Part shown: positions 33,916 to 44,497 of the stretch, in pieces | Layout of the letters: each line of letters begins with the position of its first letter | Position numbering within the stretch: the first letter of the stretch is position 1 | Assembly (NCBI GenBank): GCA_038373865.1 | Contig: JAXGGA010002934.1 | Coordinates: 47,889-111,888, forward strand | Direction of reading: 5' to 3' | Length of the DNA: 64,000 bases | Source: Uloborus plumipes | Lineage: Eukaryota > Arthropoda > Arachnida > Araneae > Uloboridae | The notes under the pieces: model-generated | What the model was told of the DNA's origin: nothing | Seen by the model: only the letters and a program-made list of their open reading frames with translations | Database searches by the model: none | Position numbers and translations under genes: made by a program

Positions 33916-35055
33916 TTAGACAAAAGGACGCCAAACAGCAGAAAAATAAGGAATAGCATTGAGATCGTTAACTAAGTCAGAACTGTTTTTCAAAATATGG
34001 AAGGATTCCCAAAAATCAAGATCTGATGGGTTGGGGCATTTTTGGACAATTTGAAAAGAATTAAAATCGAAAGAATGATTCTTTTCCCAACAATGTTGCG
34101 CAATACTAGACTTATTCAATTGTTGCTTTTTCACATAATTCTGATGTTCCTTTAAGCGGAATTTCAAAGCACGTCGCGTTTGTCCGATATAAGAGAGATT
34201 GCAATTGCAATTAATTTTATAAATACCACAACTATTAAGAGGATGAATGGGATCTTTAAGGGAAGAGAAACATAGTTTATTCGTAGGGGAGAATACCACC
34301 TGGAAATTGAAACGTTTGAGAATCTTAGCAACCTGATAACTCACAGAGGGAAAGAATGGTAAAACAACCAAATTCTTTCTAATGAAAGTTCTCTTAACAA
34401 AAGTTGTTTCGGATTTGTTAGAAAGTTTTTTAAAAATGGAATCAATCAAAGTATGAGGATAGTTTCTATCAAGAGCCACAGCTTTAAGATAGTTGAGTTC
34501 TGCTTTAAGAAGTTCCGGTGAAGAACAAAGATTAATAGCACGCTGAACAAAAGAATTAAATGCAGCATATTTTTGACTAGGAGGGTGAGATGAAAGTCGA
34601 TGAGGAGGTAACGAGACAGCAAAAGGTTTGCGATAAACGGTAGTTTCAAAGCCGAATTCTGTACGAGAAACTAAAACATCAAGAAAGGGAATGCAATTAT
34701 CCTGTTCTTTCTCACAAGAGAATTGAATATGAGGATCAATAGCATTTAAAACGGATAAAACATCGTCATTATGGAACTGGTTATGGTTCATTAGAACAAA
34801 ACAATCGTCAACATATCTAACGTAAAATTGAAACTGTAATTTTTGGAACAACTCAACCTCAAAATAATGCATATAAATATCACTAAGAATGGGGCTTAGT
34901 GGGTTACCCATAGCCAAACCATCTGACATAGTGTAAAATTGTCCATTAAAAGCAAAAGAACATTGTTCAAGGCATGTACGGGTAAGGAAAATTAATTCCT
35001 CAATTTCCTTAGAGGCAAAATGAAATTCTGAAAGTCTCCTTTGAAGGCATAACAA
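33916..35055 (-). CDS. PLE reverse transcriptase-GIY-YIG endonuclease, 5'-truncated
   Basis: An uninterrupted frame of 379 codons with no natural start: the ATG is missing and the frame opens at a TTG beside the junction. Residues 46-51 are GLAMGN, an RT motif typical of PLEs. YVDD at 81-84 is the catalytic motif. The upstream RT motifs, including the first catalytic Asp, are lost. GIY is at 277-279, YIGQT at 289-293, EH at 303-304, the HC...H segment at 321-327 and WESF at 349-352, together forming the GIY-YIG endonuclease. Full PLE proteins are roughly twice this length. It could not work alone because half the polymerase is absent. The family assignment is firm; expression is not shown. 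Confidence 0.92.
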   Translation of the reverse strand: MLCLQRRLSEFHFASKEIEELIFLTRTCLEQCSFAFNGQFYTMSDGLAMGNPLSPILSDIYMHYFEVELFQKLQFQFYVRYVDDCFVLMNHNQFHNDDVLSVLNAIDPHIQFSCEKEQDNCIPFLDVLVSRTEFGFETTVYRKPFAVSLPPHRLSSHPPSQKYAAFNSFVQRAINLCSSPELLKAELNYLKAVALDRNYPHTLIDSIFKKLSNKSETTFVKRTFIRKNLVVLPFFPSVSYQVAKILKRFNFQVVFSPTNKLCFSSLKDPIHPLNSCGIYKINCNCNLSYIGQTRRALKFRLKEHQNYVKKQQLNKSSIAQHCWEKNHSFDFNSFQIVQKCPNPSDLDFWESFHILKNSSDLVNDLNAIPYFSAVWRPFV

Positions 35056-35085
35056 TGCACCCTCGATAGGAATATGAGTGTATAT
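35048..35085. other. Junction spacer between PLE arms
   Basis: About 38 bp of non-palindromic sequence, including GCACCCTCGATAGGAATATG, separates the two 5'-truncated copies. Its source is not evident. It could be filler from template switching or a relic of the original target. Confidence 0.7.
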
Positions 35086-36213
35086 CCTTCAAAGGAGACT
35101 TTCAGAATTTCATTTTGCCTCTAAGGAAATTGAGGAATTAATTTTCCTTACCCGTACATGCCTTGAACAATGTTCTTTTGCTTTTAATGGACAATTTTAC
35201 ACTATGTCAGATGGTTTGGCTATGGGTAACCCACTAAGCCCCATTCTTAGTGATATTTATATGCATTATTTTGAGGTTGAGTTGTTCCAAAAATTACAGT
35301 TTCAATTTTACGTTAGATATGTTGACGATTGTTTTGTTCTAATGAACCATAACCAGTTCCATAATGACGATGTTTTATCCGTTTTAAATGCTATTGATCC
35401 TCATATTCAATTCTCTTGTGAGAAAGAACAGGATAATTGCATTCCCTTTCTTGATTAGTTTCTCGAACAGAATTCTGCTTTGAAACTACCGTTTATCGCA
35501 AACCTTATGCTGTCTCGTTACCTCCTCATCGACTTTCATCTCACCCTCCTAGTCAAAAATATGCTGCATTTAATTCTTTTGTTCAGCGTGCTATTAATCT
35601 TTGTTCTTCACCGGAACTTCTTAAAGCAGAACTCAACTATCTTAAAGCTGTGGCTCTTGATAGAAACTATCCTCATACTTTGATTGATTCCATTTTTAAA
35701 AAACTTTCTAACAAATCCGAAACAACTTTTGTTAAGAGAACTTTCATTAGAAAGAATTTGGTTGTTTTACCATTCTTTCCCTCTGTGAGTTATCAGGTTG
35801 CTAAGATTCTCAAACGTTTCAATTTCCAGGTGGTATTCTCCCCTACGAATAAACTATGTTTCTCTTCCCTTAAAGATCCCATTCATCCTCTTAATAGTTG
35901 TGGTATTTATAAAATTAATTGCAATTGCAATCTCTCTTATATCGGACAAACGCGACGTGCTTTGAAATTCCGCTTAAAGGAACATCAGAATTATGTGAAA
36001 AAGCAACAATTGAATAAGTCTAGTATTGCGCAACATTGTTGGGAAAAGAATCATTCTTTCGATTTTAATTCTTTTCAAATTGTCCAAAAATGCCCCAACC
36101 CATCAGATCTTGATTTTTGGGAATCCTTCCATATTTTGAAAAACAGTTCTGACTTAGTTAACGATCTCAATGCTATTCCTTATTTTTCTGCTGTTTGGCG
36201 TCCTTTTGTCTAA
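35086..36213 (+). pseudogene. PLE RT-GIY-YIG, right arm, frameshifted
   Basis: Matches the left-arm frame almost residue for residue through GLAMGN, YVDD and CIPFLD. A 4-bp deletion near 35455 then brings a TAG into frame. The remaining sequence is open in another frame to 36213, with GIYKINC, YIGQTRR and the HCWEKNH segment intact. A few single-base differences from the left arm were seen (for example Leu/Met and Phe/Tyr changes just after the frameshift). Both arms begin at the same truncated position, which suggests one copy was made from the other or both came from one truncated cDNA. Confidence 0.92.
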
Positions 36214-36598
36214 TTTTGCCTTTTACCTTTCTAATTTATTCCTCTGATTTTGCTGGCATTTTCCATTTTCTACTTGTCTTTATTTTTCTTTTTTTTTTCA
36301 TTTACCGATTCGCTTTCTTTCATTCTGCTCTTTTTTGTTCTTGCGGTTAACAGTTTAACCTGGTGTTTTTTTATTATGTTAGCCTTTTGGCTTATCGTGT
36401 CGCCAATCGAATTCTTTCTTTCCATTTCGTACCTGGTAGAAAGCTTCGGTTCATTCTTTATTTTCCCATTGGATCTTTTTTGGCTTCGAATTTTTTATTG
36501 GTGTTCACGTAATCCGCTATGTTTGCTTTTTAAGCTCTTCGCTTCTGTTTCCGTTGCTTTTGTCGGATGTCTGTGCATCCATAAGCTCACAACTTTTT

Positions 36599-36644
36599 TG
36601 CATTGATAAAGGCGTTCCTTGTAACGCCGAAACACGTGTCTGCA
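36599..36644 (+). ncRNA. Hammerhead-like motif, right PLE arm
   Basis: Order of parts: TGCA (stem I), TTGATAA, A, GGCGTT-CCTTGT-AACGCC (stem II hairpin), GAA, AC-ACGT-GT (2-bp stem III), C, TGCA (stem I). Layout and the short stem III match hammerheads of Penelope-like elements and the motif at 28200-28243. C3 is U and G8 is A. These two bases pair in the active fold, so U-A could be compensatory. Activity is uncertain. Confidence 0.6.
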
Positions 36645-36717
36645 GTATCCCTGCTCATTTGTGCATTGTAACGTTGTTATTTTCTGTACATCTTTAGCAC
36701 AAAGGTATTTGTAACTT

Positions 36718-36729
36718 TAGTGAATCAAT
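36718..36729 (+). repeat. Target-site duplication, right
   Basis: TAGTGAATCAAT, identical to 33426-33437. Confidence 0.85.
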
Positions 36730-37447
36730 ATTGCCAAACGTTGACGGACGAATAAACTGAATACAATTTACATTCCCTCGAAATGCTGATGAATTACGTG
36801 AAGAGTGAAATTATCTTAAACTTCGTTGTTTGAGATAAGTTACTGTTTGAAAATTTTGTTCCTGATTTTTAATCTTATTTGAAGTCTGTTTATAGTTCCA
36901 TGAGACAGCCAACCTGTTTCGACAAGAAAATAGCATCCCATCCCATGTCTTGTTCTTCTTTCCTTCTTCTTTTTTTTTTAGAAAGATATGTCTTTTAAAT
37001 AAAGTGCTTCAGATGGTTCTTAATATTATGTTCATGCTTAATAATTAGTGTAATAAATAATTTAAAATTTGGCACTTGTATTTATTATGAAGAAACTAAT
37101 AAAAAATGAATGATTCTAAAAAAAATGGAAAGTGGGTCATCATTGCTAATGTTTTCCTTTCTTTCTGGATCCTAGAAAAAAAATATTTTTGCAAATGCTT
37201 TGAATGCTGTTGATTTGATATGCATTTGGTGTACAGGAAAAATATTCCTGCTCTGGAATGCTTGTCCGCAATTTATATTGTAATCCAGATTATTCACTTG
37301 GTTGCATCAACAAAATTACGTCAGACTAATAACTTCGTACAAAATAAAAGTTTTAGGAATTGTTATCTACTATTATTCTGAAAAAGCTGTTCCTTGTTAC
37401 AGAACGTTTGCGCAATTTTCATCGTAAAAATGCGAATTATGTATGCC
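36730..37447. other. Anonymous AT-rich DNA
   Basis: No feature recognised. Confidence 0.35.
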
Positions 37448-37857
37448 ATCCCTAGCAGCATCATCTCATCGGCCGATGATCGGCCATTCATCGAAACCCG
37501 ATGAAATTCTCATCGGCCGATGATCCAATATGTCTCATCGGCCAAGCAGAATCCGAGCAGCAAAATCCGATGAGAATACGATGAGACTTGGAGCAATTTA
37601 CGAGCAGAACAGTCCCGTGCCGAGGAATTTCATCGGGAAACTTGATCGGAAGGATATCGTTTTCCGATGGAATATAGCTCGGCTTATTTTCATCGGGAAA
37701 GTTGATCGGAAGCATATTGCTTTCCGATGAAAAGTAGCTCATCGAAAACCGGGCTCGGATACTGATCGGAACGATGTCATCGTGCGTTACATTATCAGTT
37801 TACGAGGAGTTTGTTGATCGGCCGAGCAAAATCCGATGAGTTGATGCTACTTGGGAT
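37448..37857. mobile_element. 410-bp MITE with CATCGG repeats
   Basis: Left end ATCCCTAGCAGCATCATCTC and right end GAGTTGATGCTACTTGGGAT are inverted repeats related to the ends of 8865-8976. The interior is packed with inverted copies of CATCGGCCGATGA and TCATCGGGAAA-type motifs. The opposed short frames are by-products of this symmetry. Confidence 0.8.
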
Positions 37858-38292
37858 AGTATCAACAAACTTACGTTAGATTAATAACTTCAGACAATTG
37901 CTTTTTTGTGTCTTACTGTACTGAAGAAACTATTTATTTTGCCTCCACAGCATTTTTATGCAATTCTTATTGCAGCAATACGGATTATTTATGCAGAAGC
38001 ATCAAAAACATAACGTTAGACTAATAACTTAATATAAAATAAAGAAGAAACTATTCTTTGTACATCTAGAGCACGATTCTACAATTTTTAGGGCTGTTTC
38101 TGTTTTATTTAGGCTGATTAATTTCATAGCAATCTTTTGCATTTTATTGTTTAGAGAAGAAATAGAACCGCTTACATTACATGTTTCAAAATCAGTTGAA
38201 ATTTGCAAAGCTATATTTTAAACAGCTATTAAATGGGCAAACAAATGAATTTATTCCAAAATAGTATTCAAATACAAAATAGTATTCAGATA

Positions 38293-39098
38293 CATTGAAC
38301 TCTCACGTATGCGCCGGCCCAAGGGACCAACAGAAAAAGGCGCATAAGTGAGAGAGACGTATAAGTGAACAAGCCTATTTAAAGGACTAAAATGAAACAT
38401 AGACTCTAATGAGAGAATGAATAAGAATGTTTCTATAGACAAGGGATATATGGATGGTGTTATGCAAAAAGGAGTTAACCCACAAAACATAAAAAAATGA
38501 GTTATCCAACTGTGATGGTAAAATATGTTGCTTTCTACATTAAGCAAAAATATTTAAGCCCTATCAGCATTTCATGGTAACATATCATTGATATATTGAT
38601 ATAGAGCTCCATGCTTTTTGCCAGAGTTTGTTGACTTTAAAGCCCATTATCTCAAAATCAGGTTTTTGTGGGTTAACTCCTTTTTGCATAACACCATCCA
38701 TATTGCTACGGTTTGGCAATTACTGGAAGGTAACTACAATGATAAAGGGAAAAAAATTGTTGCATACCTAATTACAAACTGCTCAATTTAAAATGATCCA
38801 TAATAGGCAATTTTTCCTCTCCGAACTCTAGTTCATGCGGAAAAAATGCCTTTAGTGAGCAATACGCGAGGTATTAAAGAGGAAAGTGAAGAAAAATGCT
38901 TATTTTTTAAGTAAAATAATATTTTTGTTTACATTTTGCGGAAAATTCGGCGCATAAGTGAAATATTTATCTTTAGAGCGACGCATAAACGAATGATACT
39001 ATCATTATTTTGCTATGGAATGTGCAGGGACCATTCAAAATCGTCGTATAAGTGAAAAAGGCGCATAAATGAGGCGGTGTATAAGTGAGAGTTCACTG
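38293..39098. mobile_element. Tigger-like MITE, copy 2, carrying a nested MITE
   Basis: CATTGAACTCTCACGTATGC to GTGAGAGTTCACTG with TA on both sides. Inverted relative to 18896-19455. Without the 250-bp insert at 38451-38700 it is about 555 bp, matching copy 1. Shared phrases include GGTTTGGCAATTACTG and AGGGACCAACAGAAAAAGGC. Confidence 0.88.
38451..38700. mobile_element. 250-bp MITE nested in the Tigger-like element
   Basis: TGGATGGTGTTATGCAAAAA...CCACAAAA (37 bp) is perfectly inverted at the right end, and TA lies on both sides. Comparison with copy 1 of the host element shows that this sequence is absent there, which fixes it as an insertion. Confidence 0.9.
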
Positions 39099-40652
39099 TA
39101 TATCTAAATAAAGAACTCTGATGCTAACAGTAAACAATACATTAATGCTGGAACTCAAAGCCAAAAGGGTTAATCCAAAGAAAGGTACGCACGAACTGCT
39201 TTTCTGAAGCAAAAACAAAACGGATATTTCCTGATTCGGGTTTTTCCCTGCGATTTTCAATACCTATCCCACATTAAACAAAGCAAAATAAAAACCGAAA
39301 CCTTCCCTCCCCAATCTCTCCTGACTGCAAAATCCCTGATAAAGGAGTTTTCCCCTGGGGGCGCATTCTAGGGAAAGAAGATAAAAACTTAAACAAACCC
39401 TCCTATCAACTGCGGAAGCAGGAATCAACCCCTTTACGGCTCAAAACAGCGTTAAACCATGGAGAAATCTATCCCAAAAACGAAACTAAACAAAAAAGGA
39501 AAAACTCTCAAATCCGACCACCAAGCAAAAGATAACACTCTCACGGCAATCTCCCTCATACTCGATGGACACTGTTGACTTTGCGCATAAGGACAATGAG
39601 GACCCACTCCAAAACCACCCCCGCTTCTCCCCCCCCAGCCCACCCCCCAAGTCACTCTTGGGAGAGAGCGGGGAAACCCTTTCATAAACAGTGGGTGGGA
39701 AGAGGATGGATAATCTGTTGGGAAATTTCCAGAATGGTTCAGAAAGGGTTTGTTGATGCGGGGTCCTAATCTGGTAGATACAGAACAGGAACAAGGTTTC
39801 TGCATTTCCTTGAATTTATGCCAGGCAAAGAAAAGAGGTAAGATTCCGTGGGAAGTACTTTGAGCTGCTCTGTTATCCTTCCACTAATCTTCAAAATAAG
39901 AATGGAGCGTGACGTGAAAGCTTGGCTTACATGTGTGGAATAGAATACTTGGGATTCAATATAATCTGACGCTTCCAGTAGACTGAAAATATGCGATTTA
40001 TATCGCCAGTAAGTGTGCAAGTATCCCCCCCCCCCCCCAAGTGCTTCAAGAAATGTATAGATACCATTGTGTTAGCGGGTCTTTTAAAATAATCTTATGC
40101 AGGTAAAATCTTACCGACTTTTCGCTTCATCTTAGGCGCTTGAAATCGTGTCGCTGTTGTAAAGAGAATATTCGAAAAGAGAAATAATTTTTTATAAAAT
40201 ATTATATTAGAATTAACTGTTTACAAATCGACTATTTACAACTCAAACTGCAACAAAGACCATTCAGAATGTTTCATAAAAAATCAACTATGTCGGTTCG
40301 TTAAATCAATTATTATTTTTTTATCTCGTTCTTCACTTCATTTTCAGTTCAGTTCAGTTCTTTCCTTCAAACCAAGAAAAGACTAAAATTAATCTGCAGA
40401 CGATCGAAAGCTCAGTTGCAAGAACGACAAATCAAACATGTCGACGCTGACAGTAAGAAGTTACTTTTTTTTTAAATTTTTGATACATAAAAATTATGAA
40501 CAACAACGAAAGTTCCTCTATATGTATTTTGAAGATATATTGTCAATTACCAGGTTGTAGTATACAAAGGAGATCAATAGAAATATATTGGCCCTAGTGA
40601 CTTGTTTACTTCCTACCTTAGCGAGTACAGAAAAATATCGTTTACATCGCTA
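39099..40652. other. Anonymous DNA with GC-richer block
   Basis: 39230-40020 is GC-richer and has overlapping frames of 64-117 codons on both strands in several phases. Such overlap is what low-stop composition produces. No domain was recognised. A poly-C run lies near 40025. An exon or a conserved regulatory segment cannot be excluded. Confidence 0.3.
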
Positions 40653-41002
40653 CACTGTAAAAAATGAATGTTGTTTTTACAGTATAATATAGTTAATTTT
40701 ATAGTATTAGATTGTAAAATTGCTACTTTTGCAGTACTAAACTGTAAAACTGCTAATTTTACAGTACTAATTTGTAAAATTGCTAATTTAACAGTTTATT
40801 ACCGTGCGTTTTACAGTTTTAAACTGGAACCTTTGCTGCCAGTATTATATTGTTGTTTTTACAGTACAATATAGTTAAATTTTACGGCAATAAACTATAA
40901 AATTGCTAGTTTTGCAATTTATTACTGTGCATTTTACAATTTTAAATTGGAACCTCGGCTGCCAGTATTATACTGTAAAAACAACAATTAATTTTTTCAG
41001 TG
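40653..41002. mobile_element. ACTGTAAAA-type MITE, copy 4 (cleanest ends)
   Basis: CACTGTAAAAAATGAATGTT at the left is inverted at the right (AACAATTAATTTTTTCAGTG). TA at 40651-40652 and 41003-41004 is the target duplication. The two halves repeat the same units (ACAGTTTATTACCGTGCG, CTGCCAGTATTATA). This copy best defines the family boundaries. Confidence 0.85.
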
Positions 41003-42649
41003 TATCATGTCTGCTCTTCTATTTTACATTTTAATTGAGTTGCTCGTATTTTTGATTTCGTTTGCGTTTGGTTTTACATGTTTAGTGGAACTTTTAATGG
41101 TTTTTTATTTGGGGGATTATTTTATTGTTTAATGGAACTATTAACCTTTTTGAATTGCTTGCTTAACTTATAAGACCATTTAAATGGAAAATTAAATGTT
41201 CAGTATCCCTATTCCCCAAATAAGCAGTTTTTATGTAATTGCACATGACAACTTCCAATTTTGCAAATTAAAAGGGAATTACTTGTAAACTTTTTCTTAC
41301 AAATTTTGAGCTTTTTTAATGATACTGTTCAAAATTGAATTAGTTTTTGTTGAAAGTTCGTAAGTCAAGTTATGTGTAGTTTTTACTTACGCCCTTTAAT
41401 TAATTCAACTATTAAGTTCTCTGCACAAAGGTACTTTTTATATCCTTTCTAATATTCTAATTTCAGGTACCTTTTTTTTCGTGCAGAACATGTAACGCTA
41501 ATTACTATCCCGAACTTCGTTGTCATACCCACTAATCGTAGATATGTGACAGAACCAACAAAAAAGACTTTTCAGTCTAGTCGGAAACTAGGTGTGGCAA
41601 ATAATTTGGTAAGGGGGGGGGGGCGGCAACTAGGAATCAGAGTTGAATAAATTATATAATATTCATGGGCGGAGCTGGACCCGATAACAAAACTAATTTC
41701 TTTTCTCTTGGCGGTCCTGAGTAACACATAAAAATTAAAGTTCATTCTTTTCGATAAAAGTCAAAATGTTGAAATGTAAAAACAAACACCTGCTCACACA
41801 GAACTCATATCAATTTACTTCAACAAGGATCCGTTTTAACAAACATTTTCTCTCATTCTATTCTTCGAACACGAACTCTCTATCAAAGCATTTTCACCTC
41901 GCACTGAAGTTGAAGTACTTTACTAAGTACTTTTAAAGTTCAGTTCAACACTGTACCCTCTATGAGCTTTGTATAGTTAGTTTGTATATACATACACTTC
42001 TGATTCCAAAAATGTAGTAGTTCCAATGTTAGGTTTGAAACGCTCGTATTCTACATTTTGTGCCCATATGTAGCTGTCTTACACGGTTTTCTAACTTCAT
42101 GGGATTTTCATTCTTTGCTTGCTTCCTTCCTCTTCTTTTTTTTTTCTTTTGAGCTATTCATGTAAAGATGTGATATAGAAAAATCGAATACAATGGCCTA
42201 ATGCAGTCTGTACTGTATTTGTATTGACGGTTTTCATTTTTTTTTACCGCCAACAATATTAAGTATTTATTTCTTTTTTTGCATTACTTCTGGTCTGGCG
42301 AATAGTGCACGCAATGTTAACTTTTTTTTTCGTTTTTTTTTTTCAAAATTTCCACCAAGCATTACTTACGTGATAAATAGTATACTGTTCTTTTGGGAAA
42401 CATGATTCCCTGAGTGTTACAGCAGTTTTTCTGTTCAACTAGGAAATCCTCCTTATTACTCCAACGCCCCCCATGCTTGTTCCTCTGCAATTAATTTGCC
42501 GAGAAATCTCAACATTCTTTTTCTCTCCCCTTATTTATTGACTCCTACCCAATTCACCAGTTTTTCGTCTCAAAATTCCCAGAACCCTCCCCTACTACGG
42601 AAGAGTGGCTACAGACTGATCCATCACAGGTGCAGAGACTTTGACAAAC
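41003..42649. other. Anonymous DNA
   Basis: A poly-G run lies near 41616. No gene or repeat boundary recognised. Confidence 0.35.
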
Positions 42650-42657
42650 GTGCCCGT

Positions 42658-43124
42658 TAGAGATGAGTTCGGGCTCACTTTTGAAGGCCCGAGCCCGCCC
42701 AAGCCCGAGAATTTTTAATCCGAGCCCGCCCGAGCCCGAGTGATATTGTTTTGTTTTGAGCCCGACCCGGCCCGAGCCCGAGTGTATCAAACATCAATAT
42801 ATATTTTTAATTTCCACTTGGGATGCACTGCCATATGGTATATCGTAATAGCAATCGCAAATATATTATAAGTGGGTGCTATCTTTTTGAATTATTATTA
42901 TTATTATTGCTGCCATTAAGAAAAACTGTTCTCACGCTCTTTAAGTACCCCAATATTTTATTCCGTGAACGTTGTATTTGTATAAAAACTGACTATCTTA
43001 ATATGAGATCGAGCCCGAGCCCGCCCGAGCCCGAAAGTTGCTTGAAGTTAAAGGGCCCGAGTCCGTCTCGGGCTCGGGTTCGGGCTCGGGCTTTCGGGCT
43101 CGGGCCGAGCCCGGCTCATCTCTA
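42658..43124. mobile_element. hAT-like MITE, GC-rich, 467 bp
   Basis: TAGAGATGAG...CTCATCTCTA termini are flanked by an exact 8-bp duplication GTGCCCGT (42650-42657 and 43125-43132). The 8-bp duplication and the TAGAGATG-type end suit hAT elements. Subterminal GCCCGAGCCC repeats form GC-rich arms on both sides of an AT-rich centre. Frames through the GC-rich arms are simple-repeat translations. Confidence 0.88.
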
Positions 43125-43669
43125 GTGCCCGTGATTAACGCGCTCGAAGACGCCCCCCACCACCCCCATCCATTCCTTGAGAAAATAAGCCCCCACCCCT
43201 GCACACACACGTCACCGCCCCATCCGTAGCCGGAAATTTCAATCAGAAAAAAAAATTCCCTCACGCGATCTGTTAGAAGTCATGGATACAAATGGTGGAA
43301 TAACAGCGCCATGTTTTCTTCAGAGCAACTTATTTTCCTGGGTCCCCCTCTCGCTTGTAACTTGATACGATTCGGTGTATGAGGGGGAGTTATGAGGGGT
43401 TGAGGAGCACTAATGCTAAAGATAATGAATGGCCGAATGCCTGGAATGTCTGAACATGCGTTTGGCTTATGCGTTTCGTAAAATGCTCAAGTTTGTATCG
43501 TTCAAGGTAATTTTGTGCCATGCCGAGCAATTTCGGCCAATTTAATTTTTTGGACTTACATTCGACTTGGAAGGGCCAGCGATGAACGCTCATGAAAATT
43601 TTGTGAAGTACGTTTCTCTCTTTTATAAAAAGAAAGAAAAAAAGAAAGTAGTAGGCAATATTGCATACA
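43125..43669. other. Anonymous DNA
   Basis: No feature recognised. A 95-codon minus-strand frame (43390-43677) has no recognised domain. Confidence 0.3.
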
Positions 43670-44465
43670 CACTGCAAAACATAAACTATGTGTGTTTACA
43701 GTTAAATACTGGCAGCCGAGGTTCCAATTTCAAACTGTAAAATGCACAGTCAATAAACTGTAAAACTAGCAATTTTCAGTTTCTTACTGTAAAGTTAGCA
43801 ATTTTACAGTTTATTGCCGTAAAATTTAGCTGTATTATGCTGTAAAAACAACAGTATAATACTGGCAGCAGAGGTTCCAGTTTAAAACTGTAAAATGCGC
43901 GGTAATAAACTGTTAAATTAGCAATTTTACAGTTTATTACTGTAAAGTAGCAATTTTACAGTTTATTACTGTAAAAGTAGCAATTTTACAGTTTAATACT
44001 GTAAAAGTAGCAATTTTACAGTTTAATTCTGTAAACTAGCAATTTTACAGTTTAATTCTGTAAAAGTAGCAATTTTACAGTTTAATTCTGTAAAAGTAGC
44101 AATTTTACAGTTTAATTCTGTAAACCTAGCAATTTTACAGTTTAATTCTGTAAAAGTAGCAATTTTACAGTTTAATTCTGTAAACCTAGCAATTTTACAG
44201 TTTAATTCTGTAAACCTAGCAATTTTAGTTTAATTCTGTAAACCTAGCAATTTTACAGTTTAATTCTGTAAAAGTAGCAATTTTACAGTTTAATTCTGTA
44301 AAAGTAGCAATTTTACAGTTTAATTCTGTAAACCTAGCAATTTTACAGTTTAATTCTGTAAAAGTAGCAATTTTACAGTTTATTACTGTAAAATTAGCAA
44401 TTCTTACAGTTTATTACTGTAAAATTAGCTTTATTATACTGTAAAAACAACATTCATTTTTACAT
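43670..44465. mobile_element. ACTGTAAAA-type MITE, copy 5, with expanded core
   Basis: Starts CACTGCAAAAC and shows the family phrases GGCAGCCGAGGTTCCAATTT and GCAGCAGAGGTTCCAG. Ends near GTAAAAACAACATTC at 44450. The family is about 350 bp elsewhere, but this copy is about 800 bp because an internal unit has been amplified (43915-44405). Confidence 0.8.
43915..44405. repeat. 30-bp minisatellite inside a MITE, about 17 units
   Basis: Unit TAGCAATTTTACAGTTTAAT TCTGTAAA followed by AG or CC. The outer units read TTATTACTG and the inner ones TTAATTCTG. One unit near 44221 has lost ACA. Two variant endings, AAAAG and AAACC, are interspersed. The outer units are the same as the two-copy units in the other MITE family members, so the array grew from the element's own sequence. 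Confidence 0.92.
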
Positions 44466-44497
44466 CATACATTGTCAAACCTTCTTTGATGTGACCT

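Larger units (their letters stand above)
33438..36717. mobile_element. Head-to-head double Penelope-like element (PLE-1)
   Basis: Two near-identical arms of about 1.6 kb, 33436-35047 (minus) and 35086-36691 (plus), are joined through a 38-bp spacer. Each is 5'-truncated inside the reverse-transcriptase domain and carries the rest of RT, the GIY-YIG endonuclease, a pyrimidine-rich 3' UTR and a hammerhead-like motif. The right arm has an extra tail of about 26 bp before the target duplication. The exact 12-bp duplication lies outside both arms, so the pair entered this locus as one unit. Confidence 0.92.

Noticed and set aside
34446..34649. 67-codon frame repeated at 35480-35683
   Set aside because: Shadow of the PLE coding sequence in another phase, present in both arms only because the arms are copies.
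36250..36606. 118-codon hydrophobic frame resembling a membrane protein
   Set aside because: It lies in the pyrimidine-rich 3' UTR of the PLE. T-rich DNA gives hydrophobic translations, and the left arm does not support a conserved protein.
38251..38547. 98-codon minus-strand frame
   Set aside because: Runs across the boundary of a Tigger-like MITE and a nested MITE, so it cannot be one gene.
39452..39805. 117- and 102-codon overlapping minus-strand frames as genes
   Set aside because: Three overlapping frames on two strands in a GC-richer block. No domain, no clear start context, no splice signals that would favour one.
42998..43264. Protein with RA/EP-rich repeats
   Set aside because: Translation of CCCGAG simple repeats in the arms of a hAT-like MITE.
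43915..44405. CRISPR-like array of regularly spaced repeats
   Set aside because: The units are contiguous 30-bp copies without unique spacers, inside a eukaryotic MITE.
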